The notes below the pieces were generated by a model. The model saw nothing but the letters and a program-made list of their open reading frames with translations, was not told the DNA's origin and did not search any database. Of a DNA stretch of 64,000 nucleotides, positions 12,961 through 25,272 are shown one piece after another. The translations under genes and the position numbers were made by a program. Position 1 is the first letter of the stretch. Every line of letters starts with the position of its first letter. The stretch lies in assembly GCA_017163975.1 (NCBI GenBank), contig JAFFSR010000221.1, positions 7,998,001 to 8,062,000 of the forward strand, read 5' to 3'. The DNA comes from Anastatus disparis. Its lineage: Eukaryota > Arthropoda > Insecta > Hymenoptera > Eupelmidae.

Positions 12961-15900
12961 AGCGCAAAAGGCTATATATTACTATGATGTACTCTCTGTA
13001 TAACACATGACTCGGCCATGCAAAGATCTATAATTGCATCAAGCCGATCGAATTCGGTTACTCTATGGCCGAGTCTGATGCATAAAATGACAAGGGAAAA
13101 TTCAGTTATAGTTTCCCCGCTTTGACAAAGCGAATGCTCGTTCGCACGCCTTTTCCTATATACACACACATATATATACATATATATATGAATTTCTTGT
13201 ACATATGTATTGTACATATGCGTACATATAACCCAACTAGCCAATGAAAATCTATGATCAAGTGTATGTATATATGCTTTTGGATTTATATATGTACATG
13301 TTGAAGTCTATTGCATTTTGTATATATGTTATAGTAGCATACCGCATTTTGGCTGTACACATTCAACAACGCTTAGTTAATATTACGAGAACAAGTAAGC
13401 CCATAGCTTCAACGTACGCGCATACATATATGAATGTATGAATGTATTGCTTGTGGACTGTATGTTATGTGCGACTAGTAATTCGGTATACGCTACTGTC
13501 GAATTTTACGAGCTTTATACTACAGACGACAAGTGGTTGAATTATGGAGGAAATGGAGAGACAAAGAAGAAATTTCACCGTGAGAATGGATATTTTAATC
13601 AAATTTTACATTTTTACAATATTGTTAGATGCATTTCAAAAATCACCCTTTTTCCAAATTTTTTTATAACATTTAATGTTATTTACATTTTATTTAATTA
13701 AAAATAAATTTTTGTTAAATGCCATTTTCTACAGTACATCAAGGTCCAAAATTATTTACAGTCACCAACCTTCATTTGTTCATAAGTAAAATATTAATAA
13801 AGCTTTTATAACAGAAAATTTATCTATAAGCAATAAAAATGAAGACAAAAACTAATATGACCATACTATTTTCTTGTATTTTCCTTTTTTCATCGATGAC
13901 TTCGTACGAAAAAGCTTTTGTCTACCTTTATAGATTTCCAAACGAACAATTTAATTAGCCCTGACATATGAATGAATATATGTCAAGATCGGAGGAAAAA
14001 AAATAAGATTACCGTGAATCAAGCCAGCCGTTCATGAGAAATTTAAAAAGTTATATCGTGAAAATAAAAGTGAAACGTTATACCTGTCATGAATTCTAGT
14101 AATGGATTTTTTTTCTTCTTCTTCAAATCAATTGATACAGATGAACTGATAAGACATTAAAAGGTTCGTTTTATTTAATTGAAATATAGTTAATGGTGTA
14201 ATCAATTTCTTTTTTTCTTTGTCGTATAATTATTTAAATTACGAATGAAATCGCCATATCTGCGAGAAAGATCAATATGAGAGAAGATGAGGTTGTTTAA
14301 AGTAATAATAATAACTGATTAATTTTTAATTTTCTCACGCTTGTATATTGAATGATCAACTTTTTCAAGCTCATATTAATTTAAAGCATTTGTAGAACTT
14401 CTTAAACTCTTTTTGACGAAGCCCTTAAATAATTAAAAGTAAGATTATTGAATCGCTAATTAACCTTCAGTTTATTCATTTTTTTTTCTTAAATTTATAT
14501 CGAAACTCCAAAACATATTTCAAATATAATCTTAAAGTACTTGAGAATAATAATCAATCGAAACATTCTGAACAACCCTTGAACACCATTGAGCACAAAA
14601 CTTAAGTGACTATCGACTTATTACTTCAATAATAAAAGTTTAACATTTCCATATAACAAGAGTAGGAAACATTCAAGTTGATGAAAGGTTAGATATGAGA
14701 GCCGCTGGTTGTTCTAGTATGAGTCAAAAGAGAAAGAGAGAAACGAGCAGTGAAAGGGCAAGAAGATCGTTGTCCCAAAGCGCGGCGTAGGCTTTCATCA
14801 AGACTTCATTAGGTCGGCGTAAATGTATTATGACTTCTGATTGAGTGGAGCCGCAATATATATAGGATGCTTTTGTACTTTGAGAAGCCTGTTTTCGAGA
14901 AGCTCCACTTTGCTTTTCACTCCATTATCTCCTCTCTCCTTATTCTTTCTCTTTCCCAAACCTATTATTATCATTCGTTTTACTATCTATACACATAAAT
15001 ATATAGATATTGCTTTTTACCGATCATACTATTAGGAATGAAGGAACAAAAATTCAAGTCAAAAGCAGAAGCTTTTGCGGTTGGTAATTAAACTTTAAAT
15101 TAACTTTTCAGGAGTCCTCTTTAAGTAATTTCAATATTGTTCTTAATAAAACGCCTCTAATACGACAAAACTTTTGCAATTAAAATTTAAACATTTTTTC
15201 GATCAATTCAATATTAATCATCCAATCAAAATTTCAAGATTCATTTGACGAAATATAATAATTTTGAAAATAAATCTTTAAATTTTAACAAGAAAGTATA
15301 TCGCGTATCTTTAGTCAAGACACATGACTTAATATACTTGCAAAATAATACAAAGATGAAGAGAAGAAGCTTAAAGAGCACAAAGACGTAAAGTCAAATA
15401 GATTTAAAAAGAAGAAAAAAAAGCATTGCCCATCGTACATAATCCTAAGTAAAAGCCTAAGTTTTTAATCCTCAGAAATTAAAAATGCCCAACAGTTACT
15501 CTCCAAGATTCTTTCTATCATTTTCAAAGAGAGAAAGAAAAATCCTTCCTTTTTATATATAGCTATATAGTTGGCGCATGTTCCTTTTTTTTCCCTCAGT
15601 TATAATACACACAAGTGATGCCAGTGCTACTTCAACTCCATTTACAGAAACCCCATCAAAGGGATTGTGGCATTACGCTTTTGAGTTTTTAGGAGACGAA
15701 AGATGCCTGCTATATATACCGGACGGACTGTTATACTATACTGCGAAAAGGGCCACCGGTAGACATGTATATATAAATGTACATTTTCTCTGTCTTTGTC
15801 AATTACTTTCCTTTACTTTTTTGTTAAAGCTCATCGTTCTCCCCTTCTTTTCAAATGCTTTCTACGCATTTAATAGTAAAAGAGAATTATTTCAGTGCTA

Positions 15901-16633
15901 ATTATATTTTTCCTATTGTCAAGAATGTTTAAGGTTTCAAATTCAGTAAGGATACTTTTGCTAAACTGATTTAGATTTGAATTAACAAAAATTTTCTGTT
16001 CAAAAAAGATTATAATTTAGAATAATAAAAATTCTAAATGCACTAAACTAACTAAAAATACTTTTTAAAATATTTGATGAAAAAATAATCCAGTACAAAA
16101 CGTACATTTATAATGAAATTGACATTAGTAGTAAAAGTCATGTAGAAAAAAAGCACAGTCGAAATGTATGAATTTTAAACGATTGTGAGTACGCATTTCC
16201 TTTGACGCATCATTTGAATCCCGTTCATTTCTAACGCAATCCACCCTCTTGTTCTCGGTCTCATGCTATGCTTATATTCGCTTTCTTTTCTTTTTTTCGC
16301 TCTGTGTTACTTGGCTTAAACATGAGCTGCTTCACTCGTTCTGGTAGGAAATGAAAGAGAAAAAAAAGATCTATAGACTTTCGCGAGAGCGAGTGGAAAA
16401 AGAGAAAGAAGAAGCTTATATAACGAACGAAAAGCAGTAGACGGTAAATGAGTATTTGTCTTTGTGAATAAATAAAATGCATTACACGCACAATCCTAAC
16501 AAGAAATGAGAAAAAGAAAAAGACTTACAACTCAACTGAAAATGATGACTTTTTAGAAGAGAGGTAGAAAAAAAAGGCAACTGCTTGCATTGCACCGCCA
16601 CAACTTCAAAAGCCATTTCGTTTCCAGCTAGAT

Positions 16634-16655
16634 TTCTTCTTCTTCTTCTTCTTCC
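16634..16655 (+). repeat. (TTC)n microsatellite
   Basis: About seven tandem TTC/CTT units. Confidence 0.9.
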
Positions 16656-17835
16656 TCGGACATACTGCAGCTTTATGTTTGCTTTTCATTCGTAACCCGT
16701 AGGTTTTATGTATACACCGATGTACTTTTCGCTTTTGATAAGAGACTCAACTTTATAATATAAGACTTTTAACTCTGTTGGCTTCTACACGACTGCTACA
16801 TGCCAATCTTATTTCTTGACGTTTCATTTGCTTTTACTTTTTTTATTACTTTTTTTCTTCATTCTTTACAGAATGATTTGCTTTGTTAATTAAATTAACA
16901 GATATTCAAAAAATTAAAATTTGATTTTATATTTATTTGTCTGTTTATTAAATTTTACTTTTAATTTTAAGTGCTCCACAGAATAAATATTGAAGAAAAA
17001 AATATTTTGAAAGTATGTTTTGTATAATAAATAATGAAAATAAATTATTTTTAGAAAATGTCTGTATGTATGTGATGTTTCACGCGTCTATTCAAAATGA
17101 AAACTGAATAAACGTTATTCGTAATATTATGCATCAAGCAGTATTTATCATCTACTTTTTTTATTTTTCATTTATCAACTATTATTTTTAAATAGCTAAA
17201 AATTATATATTTTTAAAACAATTGTGTAAGCATACGTAAGCATTTACCAAGATTCATCTTTAGAATGAAATAATTGAACTTGGAAACCGCAAGAGAATCC
17301 TTCCTTCCACTATATATATGTATATAAGTTTAACAAAGTATATACACCGTAAACTTGAATGTTTCCTGTTTTGTTGTGCCTTATAACTGTTGCGGGTGGT
17401 TAGGTTATTTCATTCCGTTACCCTTACTGATACTTTGCCAACATTCGAAAAGAGGAGAAGTAATCACAAACGTTTACTAACTAATATTGTTGCAAGCTTT
17501 AAACTTCAACCTATGAACTATCGTGCATCAAGGCTTTCTACTGTCTTATATATAACCAAAAACAATATATACTGATGTATACTGTTGTTTTTTTTTTGAG
17601 AGAGAGAAAATACAAGGTGCATTTTATTTAATTTTGAAATAACAATATAGTATTATAGCTTGATTAAAAGACAAATGAATTTTAAGGTGGCATTGTAAAA
17701 GTTAACACTAACAAAATGTTGCAAGATTAATCACGTTTTCCAAGCTTTATTTACAACTAAGAGTACTATATAAGCGATACATAAGCGAAACTAGCGAGGA
17801 AAGAGAAACAATCTCCATAAGGAGAGGAGAGTAAC

Positions 17836-17858
17836 AGAGAGAGAGAGAGAGAGAGAGA
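17836..17858 (+). repeat. (AG)n microsatellite
   Basis: About 11 uninterrupted AG units inside a longer purine-rich stretch. Confidence 0.9.
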
Positions 17859-18489
17859 TACAAGGAGAGATAGAGTAAGAGTAAAGCAAGAACGTAAGGG
17901 CCAAAACGCTACTTCTCCTATACTTCCTCTCTTAAAGCCGTAAGACGGCCGAATTGAATTTGCAAACTTGCAGATTGGATTCCAACTTGCCTATTATAGG
18001 GTGCGTCTGTTCCGGTTAAGAGCTTGGGCCAAAACGGGGAATTAATGTCGATACGCTACGCCAAACGAGAGAGGAATATATACATGGGAATTTTAGTCGA
18101 AGGTATAGGGATTACCTCAGTACTACTATATATGCTATCCAAAGGATTGCACTTCATTGTCTTAGATGTGTATTTCACTTGCTGCATAAACTCAACTCGA
18201 GCTCAATTCGATCTTCAATTTTATATTAAGCAAAGTGATTATCCTTTTAAATAACACTCCCACCTCATGTGTATCAAAGAACTTTTAACTTTTCCGATTA
18301 AATTTTTCATGACTTTAAGTGCTGAAATTTCAGTTATTTTTAATTCAGTATCGAGATTTTTATCTTAACAATTATAGAAGTAAAAATTTTTTAAAAATAG
18401 AAAATTTAAATGTATACCTTATCTAATATAAAAAATATTAAACCTTATTTTAGAGAATACCAATGTTCCATCTTATCAAGATCAAAACA

Positions 18490-18530
18490 ATTGTTACGCA
18501 CCTGAAACAAAAAAGAAAAAGAAAAAATTA
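18490..18530 (-). promoter_or_regulatory. strong 3' splice acceptor directly followed by a GTGCGT donor (candidate)
   Basis: Read on the minus strand, a long pyrimidine tract (about 18527 down to 18505, mostly T with some C) ends in TTTCAG at 18502. It is followed at once by GTGCGTAAC. The acceptor half is near-ideal for an insect intron. The donor half is usable but weaker than GTAAGT. It could be a zero-length-exon recursive splice site, the start of a short exon, or chance in T-rich DNA. Confidence 0.25.
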
Positions 18531-20958
18531 ATAATTTTCAAGAAGCATTCAAAAGCATTATCTTCGAATTAGATTAAAATAAAAAAATAATAAATATAAT
18601 TCATCAGTTATAATTATACTGGTTTAGGAGAAACGTTAAAAAAAAAGAATCTAAATTTAATTGAAAGCCAGGTATGCATATACTTTAGCGGCAATTTTCA
18701 ATAAGCAAGAAAGCTGAAATAATTCAAAGCTCAACAAGGGCTATGTATAATGTCTGAACGAATATACGAGAGCGTGAAAATTTTGCTCTTTCTCCTAAAA
18801 CCTCAGCTCCTTTTCCTTATTCTTGCCCCCTTCTCTATTTTCTAGTAACATAGCCATAAACGCAATAACTGAGCTCAAGAAGAAGAGTAAGAGAAGATAG
18901 ATAGAAAAGGGGTTTAGGAAAAGAGAGCAGGAGACGAGCGCGTAAATGTAGTTATAAATAAATCCAGAAGCTCTTAATGCTTGCAAGTGCAAAAGGAGAA
19001 GAGACACGAGGAACATCCTAGGAGTTTATAAGGAGCGAAAAGCTATGAGCAATACAAACCCTTAGAGTACACTAACTACAGCTGCTTTACTTTTGCTTTT
19101 CCTCTTCGAATCTAGCTACACTTTCGAGTTTTAAGGCTTTTGAGGCTCAGATTAAGTATATTCAATTATCTTACTTTTTATTACTTATTATATTTTATTT
19201 TTAATTAATTGCAATTATTATTAAAGTCAACAAAAGTTACTGCTGGTACTTAGTTTCCTTTAATGACAATTTTAACTTACTAATGTAATACTTATAATTT
19301 GAATATTAGTATAAGAATACTTGATTTTTTTTAAAATTAACTTTAGATGTTTCATAATATTTATTTTTGTATAAAATATTCTTTATAAAGTTGTACACCT
19401 TTGTAACAATTCAAAACGTTCGATATAAATCTATCTAAATTATAAAAAAATTGATTTAAATTATTTATTATAGCCTTTCTAGTTAAAAACTTAAACGATT
19501 TCATAACTTACAGTAGCGTAAGAATTTTTTAACAAATCTTTATTTAAATTTTTTTCATTGGACTCAACGACAGCTTGTATTAAAAAAGATACCCTAAGAG
19601 TTTCAATTCAACTAATTGATAATTAATTGGCAGGGGATTTCAATGGTTAGGGATTTCTGACTTTGAAGGATGAATTTTGGTTCGTAAAGCTATTTTAAGA
19701 TGATTTAACAAAGATTTTTGTTTTGCGAATCTCAAAACGTTTGTTTCCACACATATTTATATAAAAATAATTATACATGTAAAAATATTTTATATAAGAT
19801 ATATTTTTTTCAATATTTCTATACATAAAAATTAAATTCGAGAATAACTTATAAAAAAAAAAACTAAAAATTAGGATCTTACAACACCCACTTTTCGTAA
19901 GTTATAGTACAATACTTGAAGCAAAACATTACTTTAATATCACAATAGCCGAAATAAACGTACATGAATATAATATTGTTAGGACGCGTGGCAAGGATAT
20001 CACAGAGACTATACGACTCTTCCGCTTGAAACATTTCTCGGATTGTTAAACCCTCCCTTTTCAGAATTATACGTTACGTTATAAGTGGGTGTTCGCTTTT
20101 ACTCTTTCCCCTTTTATATTTTCACATTTCGAGGGAGAGAGAGAGAAAGCACGCGCGTGTCAACACATATAACTTATGCGAATTTATATTATAAAAGAAA
20201 GAGAGAAACACAAATGCTTTTGTATTAAAAAGTCTTGTTATTTCTTCTCTTGAGACGCGCAGAAGGTGCTGAATTTCACATTATACATATGCGCCTGCAC
20301 GTACGTTTTTTTTCTCTTTATTTTCTTCAACCCACAAAACACTTGACGCTTCTTCATTTTCTTTCGTATTTCCAAGTCGAGTCTCGAGTATATATAACAA
20401 GAAACAACGATTCTAAACGTGTATGAGATTTTTTGGTTTTATGGAATTTTTAATTTGCTGTGATTTTAATTTATTTTAATAATATTAATAAAAGTAATAA
20501 AATATTTTTAAAAATTCACTAAAAATATTTATTTAATTATACATTTAACATGTTTTATGATGAAATAAATCTCCGCATTGTATAATTTCAATAAGACTAG
20601 AAAGAAATATATGTATGTGTATACGCATATAGAAAAATCTCTGCCTCACATTCATCAAAGTCATTTCTCATCACTGCCAGTCTGTGAGAAAAAAGAAACA
20701 GAAAGAGAATAAAAACGAAGCTCAAAACAATATGCTGAAACTAAACCCGAGAAGGGGAATATGCGTAAAAACGTCAAAAAAAAGTAAAAAAAAATAAAAG
20801 ATGAAGGAAAGAAGAAAACAATTACCTTATCGAAAGAAAAAAGAAGAAGAAGAAGCGCGTAGAAAAGCGATAACAAATGAGCACTCAATTGAAGTATTTT
20901 ATTTTTTTCTCTTGTTACCCTCTCGATCGAAAAACACTTGGGGTAATACCCAAAGGAA

Positions 20959-20981
20959 CAGCAGCAGCAGCAGTAGCAGCA
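20959..20981 (+). repeat. (CAG)n repeat with one TAG interruption
   Basis: CA plus GCAGCAGCAGCAG, then TAG, then CAGC. It lies in non-coding DNA as far as I can tell. In one frame it reads as serines. Confidence 0.85.
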
Positions 20982-23840
20982 ACATAAGGAAATTCTCTTT
21001 CTCTTCTGGATTTAATACCAATACACACTCGATTCGTTTGCTTAGAGAAACAAGTGAAATGAGTCGCGAAATTGTTTCCGTCTGGAATTTATCAATTTTC
21101 TTTGAAGGGATTTCTAATTGCACTAATTTGTTTGTCTTGCAAGGAAAGGCTCGAAAACTTCATCTCTTTCTCTCTTTATCTTAAACTCCTGAGAAAGGAA
21201 AGGAGGAATCTCTATCGTTTAATCTTTGAGCTTTTCTATCTCTTTCTCTTTCTCTTTCAGCGTGTCTCTCTTATAACGAAAGACCCTTTTACCAAAACCG
21301 AAGGCATGAAAGCAAAGCTGAATTTTCGATGCCGAGCACTCGTCAACACTAAAGCTACTACTGTCTACGTATATATCCTACTCGATGAGATATCTTGAAA
21401 ATCGAGAACAGACATCTCAGGGATATGCTCGAGTGGATCAATGCTTGTGTTTCTTAAAGATAAGGAAACTGATACTATTTGCTTTTCTTTATACTCTTAG
21501 ATTAGTCATTACAACTTTTATTTTTACTATTTTTATAACTTTAATACTAATTATAATCATAACATTTTATTTTATCACTTTATTAACCTTCAAATATTTT
21601 ATATTTTAAAGTTGAAATTTTAAAAGTTGATTCCTTTGAGTTAAATTATTTAATAAAATAAAAAGATTTTTATTTAAATGAATTTAATTTAAATAAAATA
21701 ACCAATAATATTGAATTTATATCTTCATAGGATAATACTTTGCATTAATTTATAAAATTTAATAATATTTAAAATAATAAAAAACTGATCGTTTAAATGC
21801 TTAGTCCATTAAAAGAGAAAAAGTTATTGACTGTTGAAAAAAAAGACGAAATAGCAATGTAACCTAGCGTGAGAATGGGAATGAGTTCATCTGCTAATAC
21901 TCTCTCAACGATGAAGTTAAAATTAAAAAAAAGAGAGAGAAAGAAAGAAATAAAGAGAATAAGAATGAAAAAGTATATTATACATGCGTAAGCCAAAGAA
22001 AAGGATTGACGAACTAAAAGTCTATATACGCACGCGAAAGACAAAGATCGATTGTTGAAGGAGGATCTTTACTTTTGAAAATGAGAGCAGAAAGAAGGCA
22101 ATGAGTTTTAAGGCTTATATCCCAAGAACCGAACTTGTATTATCGTCCCATGCCTTTTGTAAAATCATTAATCTTATAGAGCCTTAAAAAGAGTAAGCGC
22201 GCGAAATTTAACGCGTATATACACGAATCAAATGAGATCCGCGGAAGAGAGCGAGCCGCCCTTTCTCGATCTTTCTTCTTCCTTTCGTTCCCTTAATTAT
22301 TCTTTACGGCATTTTGCACGCATTTGTTTTCATGCTTGAATTTTTATTGTTTCATTTATCAAAAACCGTCCCGTTTCCTCTTTCTCTTTCTTCATAATAT
22401 AACAGAGCAATAGCGAGGCTTTCAATTAAATGGTAAATTGAGTTTTACCAATGAGAATCTTTGATTTTTCTGTGAAGGAAAAGCTTTGTATCTTTTTCAC
22501 ATGCATTTTTATGTAACTTGTTTTATAAGTTCTTAATTTTTTTTTCAACTTGAGTTATATAAGTAAATTTGTCATTTCAAATTGCTTTCAATTTCAATTC
22601 ATTAATCCAAACTATAATCTGATTATTTCGAGTGTGCATGTGTGTATGTGTTTTTCTTTTTTTTTTCAAATGACAGATGTACCATCGTATCAGGATTGAA
22701 GCATCAAGGCTTGTTATAAAAAAAAAGAAGAAAAAAAATCACGATATTACGAATAAAAGGGATCAGCTTACATACGTAAAGAGTCTGGTTTCATGTTTGA
22801 TTCTGGTTCTATAGAATTATTAACTCACTTTGGAATCACATATTCCCTATAGAATTTTTTATTTAATCTATATTTTGACGTTATATATTCTTATATTATA
22901 AAATTAAAATTTATTAGTAATTTTGATATTACTAGTACTTTAGTACCGTCAATATTATAAAATAAAGCCATTGTAAAATCCAGCATATTTATTATGTCAA
23001 GCGCACTAAATTACAATCGATAATTGCATCGAGAGTATCCATTTTAAAGTAGCTAACATATAGGCTTAAATTAAAGCAAACAGTGCGAGCAAGAGCAATT
23101 AATCGCAAATGTTACAAGTTTGCAAGTTGCATGATCGGATTTAGAATTGGGGGCTTATAGTATTCGCATAAACGATGTTCAGCTGCATATGCCGTGCACG
23201 CTTTAATAAAACTTCACTTGCAGCCAGACTGCGATCTTTCAATTTCGTGATAAAATTCGTTAAAATTTCAAAGAAAAGAGATAGAGTAGACTCTCCTTGT
23301 CATCGAACGTGAGCAAATCGTAGCTTCGTTGCAAAAGCCCTCGATATCTCTATACAGAATAGAAAGTACCAAAGTAAAGAATATCAAATTTCGCGAGTAA
23401 TACACCTACACAGAGAAAAACAAAATACACGAAGAGCGAGAAAGAAAATGGAAAACGAAAGAAAAAAAGATAAAGATAGATGGATGTTAGTCAGGCCTGT
23501 TAAGAAAGAAAGCAAAAAGAAGAAGAAGTAGAAGAAGAAAAGAAAAGGGAGTCGGCAGTGGCTTGATATCAAAGAAAAAGAGAGAAAAAAAAAGTAAAAG
23601 AGTCTATAAGAAGAGAAGCTATATACGCGAAAGAGATATACAACAATACCATCGAACGGTATTATGAAGAGATGCTGATGCGATTGTATTATATACGGGT
23701 AGTATAGTAGTGGACTTGGTTAGATCCATTGTCTCGTCACGTCTTCCTTCTTCTCTCATTCCCAACCCACACACTTATAAACGCGAAAGATGAGAGAAAC
23801 AGAGAGAAAGCTACTCTTTTATCTTCGGATCCCCAGACTG

Positions 23841-23857
23841 TTTTTTTTTTTTTTTTT
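23841..23857 (+). repeat. poly(T), 17 nt
   Basis: Uninterrupted T17. No element body with a tRNA or LINE signature adjoins it, so it is not assigned to a retroposon. Confidence 0.9.
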
Positions 23858-25241
23858 GCTTTTCTATCTTTCTCTTCTTATGTATGATTCGTTCTTTCTA
23901 TATATCAACGACGGATATCGAGTGAACATCGAAAAGTAGCACGCTCCTATGTATGTGTATGAGATGCATATGAGGGGGTTACTAAAAAAAAGGGAGATTA
24001 CATATGGTACAACTTGCGCGTATCATCCTACTCTAAGCTTTGTATTATAATAGAAAAAGTAATAATTTCCGACTGAAATCAAAAGATTGCTTGATTATAA
24101 AACTAATAAATTGAATTATTTTTAAAAAATTTATAAAATTCTTCAATTATCTTTATACTCTAGCAATAAAAAAATGACTTTATACAATAAATTCATAAAA
24201 TTATATCAAGCCCATACAGATTGATAATAAGAATTATGTTTATCGCTTGAAAAATAATCAAATGCTTACTCAGTGCATTACAATGCGAAGAGAGAGAAAG
24301 AGAGAGAGAAAGTAAAGAATAGATGTTAACGTGAAATGTTATAATAGAGAAATTGTATAGGGAGTTTATAAGACATTAATGAGACGCCTATATGACAATG
24401 AAGTATAAACCACATGAAATTCTGCATATTATAAAGCTTTTCATGTGCCTTCTATATAGCCAGCGATCACTTAATTTATAGCACTATAGTTATTATTGTT
24501 AAACCTCGCCTCCCTTTCTTATTATTCAAACAGCATAATACAATATCCCATTGAAAAGACCTATCCTACAAAAGTATCGATTAAATTTTACAAGTTTAAA
24601 CATTATTGATAGCTTTGTAATGACGAGAGTACAAAAATATAATATTCAATAAATAAATAAAATACTTTCGTTTAATAATAATACGTCATTATAGTATTAT
24701 TATCCAATTTAATTTTAAATACAATTTATTTGGAATTTTAAAAAGTTTATAATAAATTAATTAAAGACCATAGCTCTCGAGAATAAACTTTGAATTTTAT
24801 TAAGCATTCGTCAGTAAAATTGAAAAATTGTTATTAAAATTTAGCAAAAAATAAGAAAAAAAAATTTCTTTATAATTTATACCTGTTTCAGTGATAAAGG
24901 GAAAATCAATTTCTTAGGATATAAGAAGCCACAGCTGTAAAAACGTGTAACAAGCTTTAAAAAAAAAAAAACAGAAAAGAGAAAAAAACATAAAAGCAAA
25001 AGATGAGACGGAGACAAGAGGGCAGTATAAAGCACAACGTATGCATATAATATGAAGCTCAACTCTTCTACGTATACACATACATATATAAAAGAAAGAA
25101 AAAAAAAAAGAAGAGATGTAGCAGATAAATTGATGATGCGGGGTCGCGATATACGATCGATCAATCGATGACTTCCGGCCAATGAGATGATGCCGAGCGT
25201 AGTAGTACGTGCCGATTTGTGAAATTTTTCATTTCTTGTGG

Positions 25242-25272
25242 GCGCGAGAGCGAGAGAGAGCGAGCGCGCGTA
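25242..25272 (+). repeat. CGCGAGAG/GAGA-rich block
   Basis: GCGCGAGAGCGAGAGAGAGC runs into GAGCGCGCG. This is one of the least AT-rich spots in the window (28 G+C in 60 over 25201-25260). GAGAG is the core bound by GAGA-factor-like proteins in flies. Regulatory function here is inference only. Confidence 0.6.

Larger units (their letters stand above)
8001..17000. other. non-coding AT-rich DNA with simple repeats
   Basis: No exon or RNA gene recognised. AT-rich segments centre near 8100, 9000, 9700, 10800, 11400, 12450, 13700, 15200 and 16000. Pyrimidine-rich DNA lies at about 9995-10190 and 16805-16860, and purine-rich DNA at about 11510-11700. Microsatellites are listed separately. Short open frames such as 13244-13701 read through TATG/TGTA repeats and look like chance. 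Confidence 0.6.

Noticed and set aside
20801..21184. 127-codon frame with Lys/Glu and Ser runs
   Set aside because: It is explained by a GAA/AAG run and the CAG repeat. No splice or start evidence.
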